Assembly (NCBI GenBank): GCA_003330885.1
Contig: CP030277.1
Span: 62,001-126,000 of the forward strand
Reading direction: 5' to 3'
DNA from: Rhodobiaceae bacterium
Lineage (GTDB): Bacteria; Pseudomonadota; Alphaproteobacteria; Parvibaculales; Parvibaculaceae
Length of the DNA stretch: 64,000 nt
The stretch's first letter is position 1; each line of letters begins with the position of its first letter. The notes under the pieces were generated by a model that saw nothing but the letters and a program-made list of their open reading frames with translations, ran no database searches and was not told where the DNA came from. Positions 17,836 through 26,618 of this stretch are shown piece after piece. Both the position numbers and the translations under genes were made by a program.

Positions 17836-18900
17836 TCAAAAAGCGAAGCCCAGAGTCATAGACCCAAACTGATCAGGCTTAGGTTGCTGAGAATATTCGC
17901 GTGTTCTGTAAACATGGGTGAAGCTCACGCGGGTGCGCCCCCAGATTGCCACCGCCCCAAGCCGAAGGTCGCTGACAAAGTATTTTTTATCCACGCTGTG
18001 ACTGTCGCGAAAAAGATTTCCGTCCAGAAACATGTCGCGTCCAACGACACGGCCTTCTGCCCCTGCAAAGAGATACCAGTCAATGCTGCCGTCCGACGGG
18101 GTGAACTGTTCAGACCCACCCACGCCTGGATAGATGCGTGCTGGTCCAAAATCGTCCGGCAGGTCTGGTCCGATGCGAATGATGCCGCCGCCGCCAGCAT
18201 AGGTTTGAACATTGCCAAGAGCAGCAACGACATAGGGAATGCCGTCAATCTCTAACCCACCAAGTTGCGAGGGGGAGAGGTCCGGACTATTCCATGCCCG
18301 TTCAAAGGTTACATTGAGCCCAAGTTCGTTCCGAAGTTGATTGTCCCACCCGGCGGCCTCATCAGCACCGATCAATTGATGCCAATTGTTTTGGACAAAT
18401 TCGCCCCCAGCCGCGGGGCCTACCACCCCAACATCAAACTTCCATTGGTCTTGAAATGTGCCGTGCCCCTCTGTCGCCCAGAGAGTCTGCAATGTGAAGG
18501 TGAGATGCAGCCACGCCGCATAGGGACGGTCAGACGCAAGAAGGCCGGATACGTCCGTGTCGTCCGGGGTGAAAATCGAATGGCCGAGCGCCAATCCCAC
18601 CCGGTGGGATGCCGGACGTGCATCATCAAGGCCGAACGGGACGCGGGCTGTCGCAACCTCTTTTTGCCAGCCGGTCAGGTTCAGTGGGTGGGACAGCACC
18701 GATGCCTGCAGACCGTTTGTATAGTGCCGGTCTGTATTGGCAGCGTTAGCAAATAGGTCGTTTTCGACCTGAACAGTGCCAAATGCCCATTGTCTTGACG
18801 TTTCCGACTTGTCCTGCTCGGCGGCATGGGCTCCTGCAAGAAACACTATTGAGCCAAAGGCGATCAGGGCCGTTAGGCGGCTGGTTTGGGACGCTGACAT
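17836..18900 (-). CDS. LpxR-like outer-membrane protein (lipid A 3'-O-deacylase family, DUF2219)
   Basis: A 354-residue protein with a signal peptide (about 1-27, ending AGAHA) and an outer-membrane beta-barrel ending in Phe. The family hallmark is visible after the signal: VENDLFANAANTDRHYTNG corresponds to LpxR's N-D-x-F...T-D-x-x-Y-T-N-G, which holds catalytic and calcium-binding residues. The LGHSIFTPDD segment with its His follows at about 110-120. LpxR removes the 3' acyloxyacyl chains from lipid A; whether this distant member does so is untested. It lies near acyl-CoA ligase genes but on its own promoter region. Confidence 0.8.
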   Translation of the reverse strand: MSASQTSRLTALIAFGSIVFLAGAHAAEQDKSETSRQWAFGTVQVENDLFANAANTDRHYTNGLQASVLSHPLNLTGWQKEVATARVPFGLDDARPASHRVGLALGHSIFTPDDTDVSGLLASDRPYAAWLHLTFTLQTLWATEGHGTFQDQWKFDVGVVGPAAGGEFVQNNWHQLIGADEAAGWDNQLRNELGLNVTFERAWNSPDLSPSQLGGLEIDGIPYVVAALGNVQTYAGGGGIIRIGPDLPDDFGPARIYPGVGGSEQFTPSDGSIDWYLFAGAEGRVVGRDMFLDGNLFRDSHSVDKKYFVSDLRLGAVAIWGRTRVSFTHVYRTREYSQQPKPDQFGSMTLGFAF

Positions 18901-19005
18901 GGATACTCCGGGGGCTTGAGCTTGACGGCGGCCAGACTAGACCTTCCAATATCCCCAGCAACTAAAAATATTCGACATGAACGTCAAGGGATCGGGGAGG
19001 ATCGA

Positions 19006-20592
19006 ATGACAGCATCTGCCGCAAAGCTTTCAATGACGCCGGAGGAGGCCGCGACCTGCGGAATGGTGATCGCCCTCTACGCAGAAGCGGCGCCGGATCG
19101 TCCAGCCATTCTCTCCCCCCTTGGCGATCGGACCTATGCTGAGCTCAATGAACGGTCCAACCAGCTTGTGAGGGCATTGCGCAGTGCGGGATTGAAGGAG
19201 GGAGACGCCGTCGCTCTTCTCTGTGCTAACCGCCCAGAGTTCGTTGAGGCTTGTATCGCTGTCTCCCGATGCGGCATGCGTCTCACCCCGATCAACTGGC
19301 ACCTCACTGCCGAAGAGATCGGCTACATCGTTGAAAACTGCGAGGCGAAATCCTTCATAGCTGATGCGCGGTTCGCTGAAAAAGCAGCGGAAGCGTCCAC
19401 CATGACACCGCATCTCATTCAGAAGCTCGCCGTAGCGGGAGAGATCAACGGTTTCACCTCTTACGATGACGCGCTGGATGCAGAGCCTGCCCACAATATT
19501 GAGGACCCGACGGCCGGCACTCAGATGCTCTACACATCTGGCACGACAGGGCATCCCAAGGGTGTTTATCGGAAAGCCGCGCCGCCAGTGTCGCCTCTTC
19601 TCGTCAAACTTCGGGAGACCGCCGCCTTTGATCCAACGAAAGACGTGGCGCTGTCGACCGGTCCTCTCTATCACGCGGCCCCTCTTGCCCTGAACCTGAA
19701 CTTCCCACTTATGTCCGGCGTGGGTGTTGTGCTGATGGACAAGTGGGATGCGGAAGAAACTTTGAAGCTTGTTGCCAAGCACAAGGTCACCCACACCCAT
19801 GTTGTGCCGACCATGCTGCATCGAATTCTCTCATTGCCTGACGACGCGCGAAACCAATATGACGTCTCCAGCCTGCGCTGGGTTCTGCACGGCGCAGCGC
19901 CCTGTCCTGTTCACGTGAAGGAAGACACGATCAAATGGCTCGGCAATGTCGTCTATGAATATTACGCGGCAACTGAGGGTGGCGGCATTTTTGTGGAGTC
20001 GGAAGAATGGCTCACGAAGCGCGGGACTGTCGGCCGTGCGCTGGAGGGTGTGACGGTCGAAGTGCAGGACGATGCAGGCGTTGAAATACCTGCCGGGGAG
20101 ATCGGCACCATCTATTTCAAAGCACCTGAGACCGGGCGGTTTGAATATTTCAAAGCACCTGAAAAAACCGATGGGGCCTATCGTGGAAATTACTACACCA
20201 TGGGCGACATGGGCTATGTCGATGAAGACGGGTACCTCTTTCTCACAGGCCGCTCAGCAGAAGTGATCATCTCCGGTGGGGTCAATATTTATCCCGCAGA
20301 AGTGGATCAGGAGCTTCTCCGTCACCCGGCCGTTGCGGATGTGGCGACCATTGGTGTTCCAAATGAGGAATGGGGTGAAGAAGTGAAATCCGTCGTCCAG
20401 CTGGAAGAAGGCGTTGAAGCGTCCCAGGCGACCAAGGACGACCTGCTCGCCTTTGCCGCAGAGCACCTGCCTGGCTACAAGCGCCCGCGTTCCATCGACT
20501 TCGCGGATGATCTGCCCCGCTTGCCGACAGGAAAGATCGTGCGTCGCCAGGTACGCGAGCCTTATTGGGAAGGCCACGGCAAGTCAATCTGA
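19006..20592 (+). CDS. AMP-dependent acyl-CoA synthetase
   Basis: A 528-residue acyl-CoA synthetase of the FadD-like ANL family. The A3 motif is MLYTSGTTGHPKGVYRK (about 178-194), A5 is YEYYAATEGGG, the TMGDMGYVDEDGYLFLTGR hinge region follows, and the C-terminal catalytic Lys lies in LPTGKIVRRQVREPY. The frame runs upstream to 18916, but GGGGAGG sits 5-6 nt before ATG 19006 and fits this start. It is followed 38 nt later by an SDR, and beyond that convergently by an acyl-CoA dehydrogenase, so a beta-oxidation-like pathway for a fatty or alicyclic acid is likely. It is not a close copy of the synthetase at 16.3-17.8 kb. Confidence 0.9.
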   Translation: MTASAAKLSMTPEEAATCGMVIALYAEAAPDRPAILSPLGDRTYAELNERSNQLVRALRSAGLKEGDAVALLCANRPEFVEACIAVSRCGMRLTPINWHLTAEEIGYIVENCEAKSFIADARFAEKAAEASTMTPHLIQKLAVAGEINGFTSYDDALDAEPAHNIEDPTAGTQMLYTSGTTGHPKGVYRKAAPPVSPLLVKLRETAAFDPTKDVALSTGPLYHAAPLALNLNFPLMSGVGVVLMDKWDAEETLKLVAKHKVTHTHVVPTMLHRILSLPDDARNQYDVSSLRWVLHGAAPCPVHVKEDTIKWLGNVVYEYYAATEGGGIFVESEEWLTKRGTVGRALEGVTVEVQDDAGVEIPAGEIGTIYFKAPETGRFEYFKAPEKTDGAYRGNYYTMGDMGYVDEDGYLFLTGRSAEVIISGGVNIYPAEVDQELLRHPAVADVATIGVPNEEWGEEVKSVVQLEEGVEASQATKDDLLAFAAEHLPGYKRPRSIDFADDLPRLPTGKIVRRQVREPYWEGHGKSI

Positions 20593-20630
20593 GGAAAACC
20601 GAACTGATCTGACAGTCATGGGAGGATGTC

Positions 20631-21530
20631 ATGGGTATTTGTGAAGGACGCAGTGTCATTGTCACGGGTGGGGCCCGTGGCATTGGACGGGAATATTGTC
20701 TGGAGTTTGCCCGTCAGGGTGCCAAAGTCATGGTCAATGACCTTGGCGGCGACCGTGCCGGCGGCGGCAAAGATGTTGGTGCGGCCGAAGAAGTTGCGGA
20801 AGAAATTCGCGCCATGGGCGGCGAAGCGATTGCCAATGGGGCTGATGTCGCCGACTGGGATCAGTCTGGCGCCATGATCAGCCAAGCGATCGACACGTTC
20901 GGTGGCCTGGATGTTGTCGTCAACAATGCGGGCATCTTGCGTGACCGGATGCTGGTCAACATGTCGATTGACGAATGGGATGCGGTGATCCGCGTGCATC
21001 TGCGCGGGACCTTCTGCCCTATGCGCCACGCTTCTGCCTATTGGCGGGACCGGTCAAAAGCCGGTGAGGCAAATGACGCCCGCATCATAAACACAACCAG
21101 CGTTTCTGGCCTGTTCGGCAACCAGGGACAGTCAAATTATGGCGCCGCCAAATCGGGCATTGCGTCCATGACCGTAATTTCTGCCAAGGAACTCATGCGC
21201 TACGGCATCACTGTGAACGCCATTTCGCCCGGCGCACTGACACGCATGACGGAAGATTTGGGGCCACCTCCGGAAGAAGTACCGGAAGGAACCTGGAGCC
21301 CGCGCGATCCGGGCAATATCGCACCTATTTGTGTCTGGCTCGGCAGTTCAGAATCGAAAGATGTGACCGGACAGGTCTTTGAGAGCATGCGCGGCAGGCT
21401 CTGTGTCTATGAAGGCTGGCACCGTGGCCCCGTGGTGGAACAGGACGCGCGCTTCGATCCGGCCAAGCTCGGCCCCATTGTCGAGAGGATGATGAAGGAC
21501 CGCCGCCCCGATCAGGGCATGGGCGAGTGA
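20631..21530 (+). CDS. SDR, (3R)-hydroxyacyl-CoA dehydrogenase-like
   Basis: A 299-residue SDR resembling the dehydrogenase unit of multifunctional enzyme type 2. It begins with VIVTGGARGIGREYCLEFARQGAKVMVNDLGG, where the N-D-L-G-G ending is typical of this subgroup, followed by VNNAGILRDRML, the Ser of TTSVSG and the YGAAK Tyr/Lys pair (about 169-173). The C terminus is longer than classical SDRs by about 50 residues. It follows the acyl-CoA synthetase by 38 nt with a GGGAGG ribosome site before ATG 20631, so both are probably one operon oxidising 3-hydroxyacyl-CoA. Confidence 0.87.
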   Translation: MGICEGRSVIVTGGARGIGREYCLEFARQGAKVMVNDLGGDRAGGGKDVGAAEEVAEEIRAMGGEAIANGADVADWDQSGAMISQAIDTFGGLDVVVNNAGILRDRMLVNMSIDEWDAVIRVHLRGTFCPMRHASAYWRDRSKAGEANDARIINTTSVSGLFGNQGQSNYGAAKSGIASMTVISAKELMRYGITVNAISPGALTRMTEDLGPPPEEVPEGTWSPRDPGNIAPICVWLGSSESKDVTGQVFESMRGRLCVYEGWHRGPVVEQDARFDPAKLGPIVERMMKDRRPDQGMGE

Positions 21531-21536
21531 GCTGTC

Positions 21537-21558
21537 GCTGGGGTGTTAAAACCCCAGC
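21537..21558. terminator. hairpin at convergent gene ends
   Basis: GCTGGGGT at 21537-21544 pairs with ACCCCAGC at 21551-21558 across a 6-nt loop. It sits exactly between the convergent SDR and acyl-CoA dehydrogenase and includes the dehydrogenase stop codon. There is no clear U-run on either side, so it is a probable but weak bidirectional terminator. Confidence 0.45.
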
Positions 21559-22745
21559 ACCGCTTTCGCAATCACGTTGCGCTGGATTTCGTTGGAGCCG
21601 CCATAGATGGAAGAGGCACGCCCAAACGCCATATTGACGACAGGCAGAAGCGAGTAATCAGGCCCGACCGGCTTCTGATTGCTTCGGCCTTCCAGGTCGT
21701 CCACATGGGAGGGCAGTGCATAATGCTGCAACGCCTCGACGGTAAGGCTCGCGAGTTCCTGTTGCACTTCCGAGCCGATGATCTTCAGGATCGAGCTTTC
21801 AGGCCCTGCGTCTTTGCCTGCAGCCACGTCTGCCAGAATGCGCAGATCCGTATATTCAAGGCTCTGAAGCTTCACTTCTATCTCTGACAGTTTGCGGCGG
21901 AACCCATCCTGGTCCCAGAGCGTGTCACCATTGCCGCCCGTTTCTGTATTGGCGATCGTTTTCAAGCGGTCGACCGCCATTTTGGATTGGGCAACACCGG
22001 CAATGCCTGTGCGCTCATTCACGAGCAGGAACTTAGCATAAGTCCAGCCTTTACCTTCCTCCCCGATGCGGTTTGCTACTGGAACGCGCACGTCAGTGAA
22101 GAACACTTCATTCAGATGATGGAGGCCATCAATGGAGACGATGGGTTTTACTTCGACACCTGGTGTCTTCATGTCGATGAGAACAAAGCTGATGCCTTCC
22201 TGCTGCTTGCCGCTATCGTCTGTGCGGACGAGACAGAAAATCCAGTCAGCTTCGTGAGCATAAGATGTCCAGATCTTCTGACCATTGATGATGTAGTCAT
22301 CACCGTCGCGCACGGCCTTCGTTTTGAGCGAGGAAAGGTCAGAGCCGGACCCTGGTTCTGAATAGCCCTGACACCACCAGACATCCCCATTCAGGATGCC
22401 GGGCAGGTGCTGCGCTTTCTGTTCTTCATTGCCGAATGCATAGATGACAGGCCCCACCATGGAGAGGCCAAACGCCATCAGACGCGGCGCGCCGGCGCGG
22501 CTCACCTCTTCATCCCAGATATGCTTCTGCGTGATGGTCCATCCGGTACCGCCATGCTCGACCGGCCAATGAGGGGCCGCCCAGCCTTTGTCTGCGAGAA
22601 TCTTGTGCCATTTTTTCAGAAGCGGTTTCTCAATCGCAACGCCGACAGAGGGCGCTTCTTTCACGTCCTGCGGCAGGGTGTCTTCCAGGAAGCTGCGTAC
22701 CTCCGCACGAAATGCGTCATCTTCAGCGTTGAGTGAGAGGTCCAT
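21546..22745 (-). CDS. acyl-CoA dehydrogenase
   Basis: A 399-residue FAD-dependent acyl-CoA dehydrogenase of the FadE-like group used in beta-oxidation of fatty, sterol side-chain or alicyclic acyl-CoAs. It shows the helical N-terminal domain, the FAD-contact region GYSEPGSGSDLSSLKTKAVRDGDDYIINGQKIWTS (about 120-154) and the C-terminal IYGGSNEIQRNVIAK. The start is set at ATG 22745, 7 nt after GGAGAC; an in-frame GTG lies 6 nt upstream. It is convergent with the SDR and faces the putative acyl-CoA ligase operon, which points to one catabolic module. Confidence 0.9.
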   Translation of the reverse strand: MDLSLNAEDDAFRAEVRSFLEDTLPQDVKEAPSVGVAIEKPLLKKWHKILADKGWAAPHWPVEHGGTGWTITQKHIWDEEVSRAGAPRLMAFGLSMVGPVIYAFGNEEQKAQHLPGILNGDVWWCQGYSEPGSGSDLSSLKTKAVRDGDDYIINGQKIWTSYAHEADWIFCLVRTDDSGKQQEGISFVLIDMKTPGVEVKPIVSIDGLHHLNEVFFTDVRVPVANRIGEEGKGWTYAKFLLVNERTGIAGVAQSKMAVDRLKTIANTETGGNGDTLWDQDGFRRKLSEIEVKLQSLEYTDLRILADVAAGKDAGPESSILKIIGSEVQQELASLTVEALQHYALPSHVDDLEGRSNQKPVGPDYSLLPVVNMAFGRASSIYGGSNEIQRNVIAKAVLGF

Positions 22746-22823
22746 GAGCACAGTCTCCTATATGCCTTGAATGGTTGGGTCCATTCTACCCAACCATTCA
22801 GGCGCTGGCGAGCGACGGGTTCT

Positions 22824-23279
22824 TTACGCAGCGTTGCCCGTTGAAAGAACTGCGTGCCAGGTCTCGACGGCGGCGCGACGATGATGGAACGCGGCCTGAT
22901 AGTCCGGATCGACAAAGAGGGACAGGTAGTCAGCTGGTGTTGGGAAATGCCCAATGATGATGAGGTCCCAGTCCGTCGCCGGCCCAATGACGGCGCCCTG
23001 GTGGAAACCGGTGAGAAGGAACGCACCGCCAACAGCAGCAGCCCGGGGCGTGCTGACCGAACTGTACCGCATCATTGCTTCCAATCCGGTTGCTTCAGGC
23101 TCCTTTTCACTCGGCGCGTACTGTGCCTGGGCGCGGAGTTTCACATAATTCACAGCGGCGATGGGTGCGTCGGCAGGCAGATCGAACAGATGGGCCCACT
23201 GGTCAGCAGTGGGCATGTTGCGGTCGGTTCCATAGAAGGACGTGAGGTTTGCAAGAAGAGATTCTTTTGAGGAGGACAT
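22824..23279 (-). CDS. DUF1330/EthD-like small protein
   Basis: A 151-residue soluble protein. The second half (WDLIIIGHFPTPADYLSLFVDPDYQAAFHHRRAAVE) resembles ferredoxin-like DUF1330/EthD dimeric alpha-beta-barrel proteins, in which D-x-Y-x-x-x-x-x-H-R-x-x-A is typical. The start ATG 23279 (MSSSKES) follows a GAGAG; the open frame further upstream is not needed. It is divergent from the TetR gene at 23392 across a region holding an inverted repeat, so it is probably the target of that regulator. No enzymatic role can be assigned. Confidence 0.72.
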   Translation of the reverse strand: MSSSKESLLANLTSFYGTDRNMPTADQWAHLFDLPADAPIAAVNYVKLRAQAQYAPSEKEPEATGLEAMMRYSSVSTPRAAAVGGAFLLTGFHQGAVIGPATDWDLIIIGHFPTPADYLSLFVDPDYQAAFHHRRAAVETWHAVLSTGNAA

Positions 23280-23339
23280 GGGGATTCTCTCATGGTTATG
23301 AATTCGACAAAAATCGTTGAAAACGTCAATTCCGGGATA

Positions 23340-23367
23340 TTTGACACAATCGGGTAAATCTGTCAAA
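23340..23367. promoter_or_regulatory. candidate operator between small DUF gene and TetR gene
   Basis: TTTGACA at 23340-23346 and TGTCAAA at 23361-23367 form a perfect 7-bp inverted repeat with a 14-nt spacer, 25 nt upstream of the TetR start and about 60 nt upstream of the divergent gene. Position and symmetry fit a TetR operator. Each arm also resembles a -35 hexamer. Confidence 0.42.
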
Positions 23368-23391
23368 CGCGAGATCTGATCGGAGATCCAT

Positions 23392-24018
23392 ATGCCCACG
23401 TCATCCGCCCCAAAACCCAATCATTTAGGCGCTCAACAGCGCTCAGCGATCTTGGACAAGGCGTTTGCGCTCTTTGCGCGGCAGGGGTACAGGCGCACGT
23501 CTTTTGGCGATATCGCCGAGGAAGTGGGGCTCTCGCGCCCCGCCATCTATCACTATTTCAAGAACAAGGACGCCGTGTTTACGGCGGTCACTGACCGTAT
23601 TCACAAAGACATTTCGCTCGCCATCGATCGGGCGATGGACAAGCCCGGTTCTGTCGAAGACCGCCTATTGGCCGTCTTTGAAGCGCGCGCCGGTCGAGAC
23701 TATGCGCTTCTCTTTGTGTCGCCCTATGGCAGGGAACTATTGGAAGAACGCAAAAAACGGGAGGGAGGCGATAGCCGAGACTCTGGCGTTCAAGCCCGTA
23801 TGGCAATGGAACAGATCATCCGCGAAGGCGAAACATCGGGGGACCTTGCCCTTTCCGTGTTGGGCATGACCCCGGAAAGCACCATCGACCTGTTGGAACA
23901 TTTTTTCGAAGGTCTGTTGGCGCGCGAGGCGTCGGAAGCAAATGCAAGCGCGGCAGCGCGGTCAATGGTCGGGTTGTTCGTTGCAGGGCTGCGAATATCA
24001 CCACCGAGCGAAGGGTAA
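23392..24018 (+). CDS. TetR/AcrR family transcriptional regulator
   Basis: A 208-residue TetR regulator. The helix-turn-helix lies at about residues 20-65 (ILDKAFALFARQGYRRTSF, then GLSRPAIYHYFKNKDAVF), with a helical ligand domain after it. It is divergent from the 151-residue DUF1330/EthD-like gene, beyond which lies the acyl-CoA dehydrogenase, so it plausibly controls the fatty-acid block; an inverted repeat at 23340-23367 is the candidate operator. The inducer, possibly an acyl-CoA, is inference. Confidence 0.9.
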   Translation: MPTSSAPKPNHLGAQQRSAILDKAFALFARQGYRRTSFGDIAEEVGLSRPAIYHYFKNKDAVFTAVTDRIHKDISLAIDRAMDKPGSVEDRLLAVFEARAGRDYALLFVSPYGRELLEERKKREGGDSRDSGVQARMAMEQIIREGETSGDLALSVLGMTPESTIDLLEHFFEGLLAREASEANASAAARSMVGLFVAGLRISPPSEG

Positions 24019-24092
24019 TCCGCATTTCCTAGACATTTGGCGCTCATCACGGCAGCATCCTACCTAAAAGCAAACGCTTGGGGTGGGGACAT

Positions 24093-25145
24093 ATGCGCAC
24101 ATTTTTGATCATTCTTGGATTGGTATTAGCGGTTGTTCTTTGGCGCGGATATGAGTTCGCTTCAACGGCAGGCATGTTCCGCGCCCTCGAACCCCAAATG
24201 GCAGGGCAATGCACAATCGTACCGGGTGTTGTCGGCCCGGAAGATCACACCATCGATCCCGAGACAGGCATCGTCTATCTCTCCGGCTATGACCGGGTGA
24301 GTGCGATTGGCGGGAGCCCAAAGCCTGGCGCCATCTGGACCTATGACCTGAACGACCCGGAAGCTGTGCCGGTCAATGCAACACCCGACGCAGATGCTGG
24401 TTTTCAACCCCATGGCATTTCCCTCTATATCGGGGAAGACGGTTCACGACGTCTCTTCGTGATCAACCACGGCAATAACGAACAAGCAGTCGACATTTTC
24501 GACGTGGGTGAGGGCAGCCTCCAGAAAGTCACCACCGTGACCGGAGAGCTTTTGCGCACGCCCAATGATCTTGTGGCCGTGTCGCCCGAGGCCTTCTATT
24601 TCTCCAACGATCATCGCTTTCTCGCCGATGATTTCATGCGACCTTTTGAAGACTTTTTGGGGCTCCCCATGACCGACGCCGTTCTTTATGACGGCACCGA
24701 CTTCAGAACCGTTGCACCCAGCGTCAAAGGCGCAAACGGGATCAACGTGAGCGCTGATGGCGAAACACTTTATTTGAGTGCTGCCCGCGGAGGCGCCGTT
24801 CACGTCTATGACCGTGATCTATCTTCCGGTGATCTGACATATCGCAAGACAATTGAGCTGCCGGGCTTGCCCGACAATATTGAGCTTCTGCCGGACGGCC
24901 AGTTGCTGGTCGCGCTGCATCCCAAAGCGCTTGAGCTGCTTGCCCATTTTGGTGACCCAACGCAGAACGCGCCATCACACATCGTGAAGGTTGACCCGGA
25001 AAGCGGGAATGTTGAAACGATCTTCCTGGGTCTGGGCGAAGACCTGTCGGCTGCCAGCACCGGAGCGATCTTCAAAGATCGTCTGATCGTTGGCGCCATC
25101 ATTGAATCGAAATTCTTAGATTGTGACCTTTCAGCATCCAACTAA
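24093..25145 (+). CDS. paraoxonase/SMP-30-like beta-propeller protein
   Basis: A 350-residue protein with an N-terminal hydrophobic anchor or signal (FLIILGLVLAVVLWRGY) followed by a six-bladed propeller of the arylesterase/strictosidine-synthase type. Visible features are GPEDHTIDPETGIVYLSGYDR (about 49-69), PHGISLY, a conserved RTPNDLVAVSPEAFYFSNDH calcium-site stretch, GANGINVSADGETLYLSAA and LPGLPDNIELLPDG. These match serum paraoxonase and related lactonases. Probably periplasmic or membrane-anchored. ATG 24093 follows GGGGTGGGG. The GPH symporter starts 16 nt downstream, so they may be cotranscribed. Confidence 0.82.
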   Translation: MRTFLIILGLVLAVVLWRGYEFASTAGMFRALEPQMAGQCTIVPGVVGPEDHTIDPETGIVYLSGYDRVSAIGGSPKPGAIWTYDLNDPEAVPVNATPDADAGFQPHGISLYIGEDGSRRLFVINHGNNEQAVDIFDVGEGSLQKVTTVTGELLRTPNDLVAVSPEAFYFSNDHRFLADDFMRPFEDFLGLPMTDAVLYDGTDFRTVAPSVKGANGINVSADGETLYLSAARGGAVHVYDRDLSSGDLTYRKTIELPGLPDNIELLPDGQLLVALHPKALELLAHFGDPTQNAPSHIVKVDPESGNVETIFLGLGEDLSAASTGAIFKDRLIVGAIIESKFLDCDLSASN

Positions 25146-25161
25146 CACCTAGGACACCTTT

Positions 25162-26571
25162 GTGAGCAAAACATCTTCTGGCGTCAGTCGAAGCGCCACC
25201 ATCCTGCATGGATCAGTGGGCCTGCCCACGGCCATGTTTGGCTACCCGATTGCCATCTGGCTGCCGGCATTTTATGCCGGTGAACTAGGCGTGTCGCTGG
25301 CCGTGGTTGGCACGATGATCATGCTGGCACGCCTCACGGATGTAGTGACAGACCCGGTCATTGGATTTCTGTCAGACAGGTCAAAACTGCCAATGGGGCG
25401 ACGCAAACCTTTCATGGTTGCAGGTCTGCCCATCCTCGCCTTGGGCGTGATCATGCTCTTCCTGCCAAACCAGTTGGGGTTCTCTTCGGTTGGCCCGATG
25501 CATCTGGTTTTGTGGATCAGCATCATGTTTCTGGGCGCGACCATGGTCTACATCCCCTATTACGCTTGGGGGGCAGAGCTGTCACCGGACTATAATGAGC
25601 GCAGCCGTATCACAGCGGTGCGAGAGATTTTCATCCTGGTGGGCCTTGCTTTCGCTGCGGCGATCCCATTCGGCGTAGAACTGGTGAATGGAGAGGGCGC
25701 AGGGCGTGATCCTGGGCTCGTACTTGAAGCCATGGCCTGGGCCATTGTGATCCTGATGCCGTCACTGGTGTTGCTGGTTGTTTGGCGTGTGGCTGAACCC
25801 AAATCAGAGGTTCGAAAAGATGTACCTCTTTTGGACGGTCTGAGACTTGTCCTTCGCAATGGTCCCATGGTGCGCGTGCTTGCTATTGTGCTGATTGTCA
25901 CCGGCGGGGAGGCTTTCCGAAATGCATTGTCTCTTTTCTTTATGCGCGATGTGATCGGCATCAACAGCATCGGCTCACTTTACTTCATCTACTTTGGTGC
26001 GGGGCTCGCCGCCATTCCGTTCTGGCTGTGGCTTGGACGCAAGATGGGAAAACACAAAGCCTTTGCTGTATGTATGGCGACCGTCGCGGCGATCTCCATC
26101 GCGACGTACTTTCTCGGACCAGGCGATGTGACTCCGTTCACCTTGCTCTTCATCGCCAAAGGCTTTTGCTTCGGTGGCCTGCAATTCCTGCCGCTTTCAA
26201 TGCTCGCAGATGTTGTTGATGTGGATACAGCCAGATCCAAGGGTGAGCGGGCAGGCACCTTCTTTGCGATTTCCGGCATGACCGCAAAGCTGGCAACGGC
26301 CTTCGGAACCGGGATCTCATTGAACGTCGTCGCGTTTTTTGGCTTCAATCCATCAGGCGATGCAGGCGTCAATGGGGCAACTGAGCTGAACTGGCTGGCG
26401 ATCAATTATGCCATCATGCCAGCGGTCTTCTTCATTGCAGCACTCTGGCTGACCTGGAACTATCCACTCACCGCCGAGCGTCAGGCGCGATTGCGTGGCC
26501 TGATCGAACGACGAACAGCACGCCTGCAAGCAGAAGCTGAGTCTCTAACCCGCGCTGGCGAAACAAGTTAA
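25162..26571 (+). CDS. GPH-family (MelB-like) cation:sugar symporter
   Basis: A 469-residue MFS-fold transporter with about 12 membrane helices. DVVTDPVIGFLSDRSKLPMGRRKPF (about 54-78) matches the melibiose-permease signature in the loop between helices 2 and 3 (D-x-x-x-D-P-x-x-G-x-x-x-D-R...G-R-R-x-P). The second half has SMLADVVDVDTARSKGERAGTFFAI, also typical. It should co-transport a glycoside with Na+ or H+ across the inner membrane. It begins with GTG. Followed 47 nt later by a D-aminoacylase-like gene, so the substrate may not be a plain sugar. Confidence 0.87.
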   Translation: MSKTSSGVSRSATILHGSVGLPTAMFGYPIAIWLPAFYAGELGVSLAVVGTMIMLARLTDVVTDPVIGFLSDRSKLPMGRRKPFMVAGLPILALGVIMLFLPNQLGFSSVGPMHLVLWISIMFLGATMVYIPYYAWGAELSPDYNERSRITAVREIFILVGLAFAAAIPFGVELVNGEGAGRDPGLVLEAMAWAIVILMPSLVLLVVWRVAEPKSEVRKDVPLLDGLRLVLRNGPMVRVLAIVLIVTGGEAFRNALSLFFMRDVIGINSIGSLYFIYFGAGLAAIPFWLWLGRKMGKHKAFAVCMATVAAISIATYFLGPGDVTPFTLLFIAKGFCFGGLQFLPLSMLADVVDVDTARSKGERAGTFFAISGMTAKLATAFGTGISLNVVAFFGFNPSGDAGVNGATELNWLAINYAIMPAVFFIAALWLTWNYPLTAERQARLRGLIERRTARLQAEAESLTRAGETS

Positions 26572-26618
26572 AAGGCGGGCAGCCTGGTAGGTGCCTGCCG
26601 CCGCGACCGGAGGAAAGA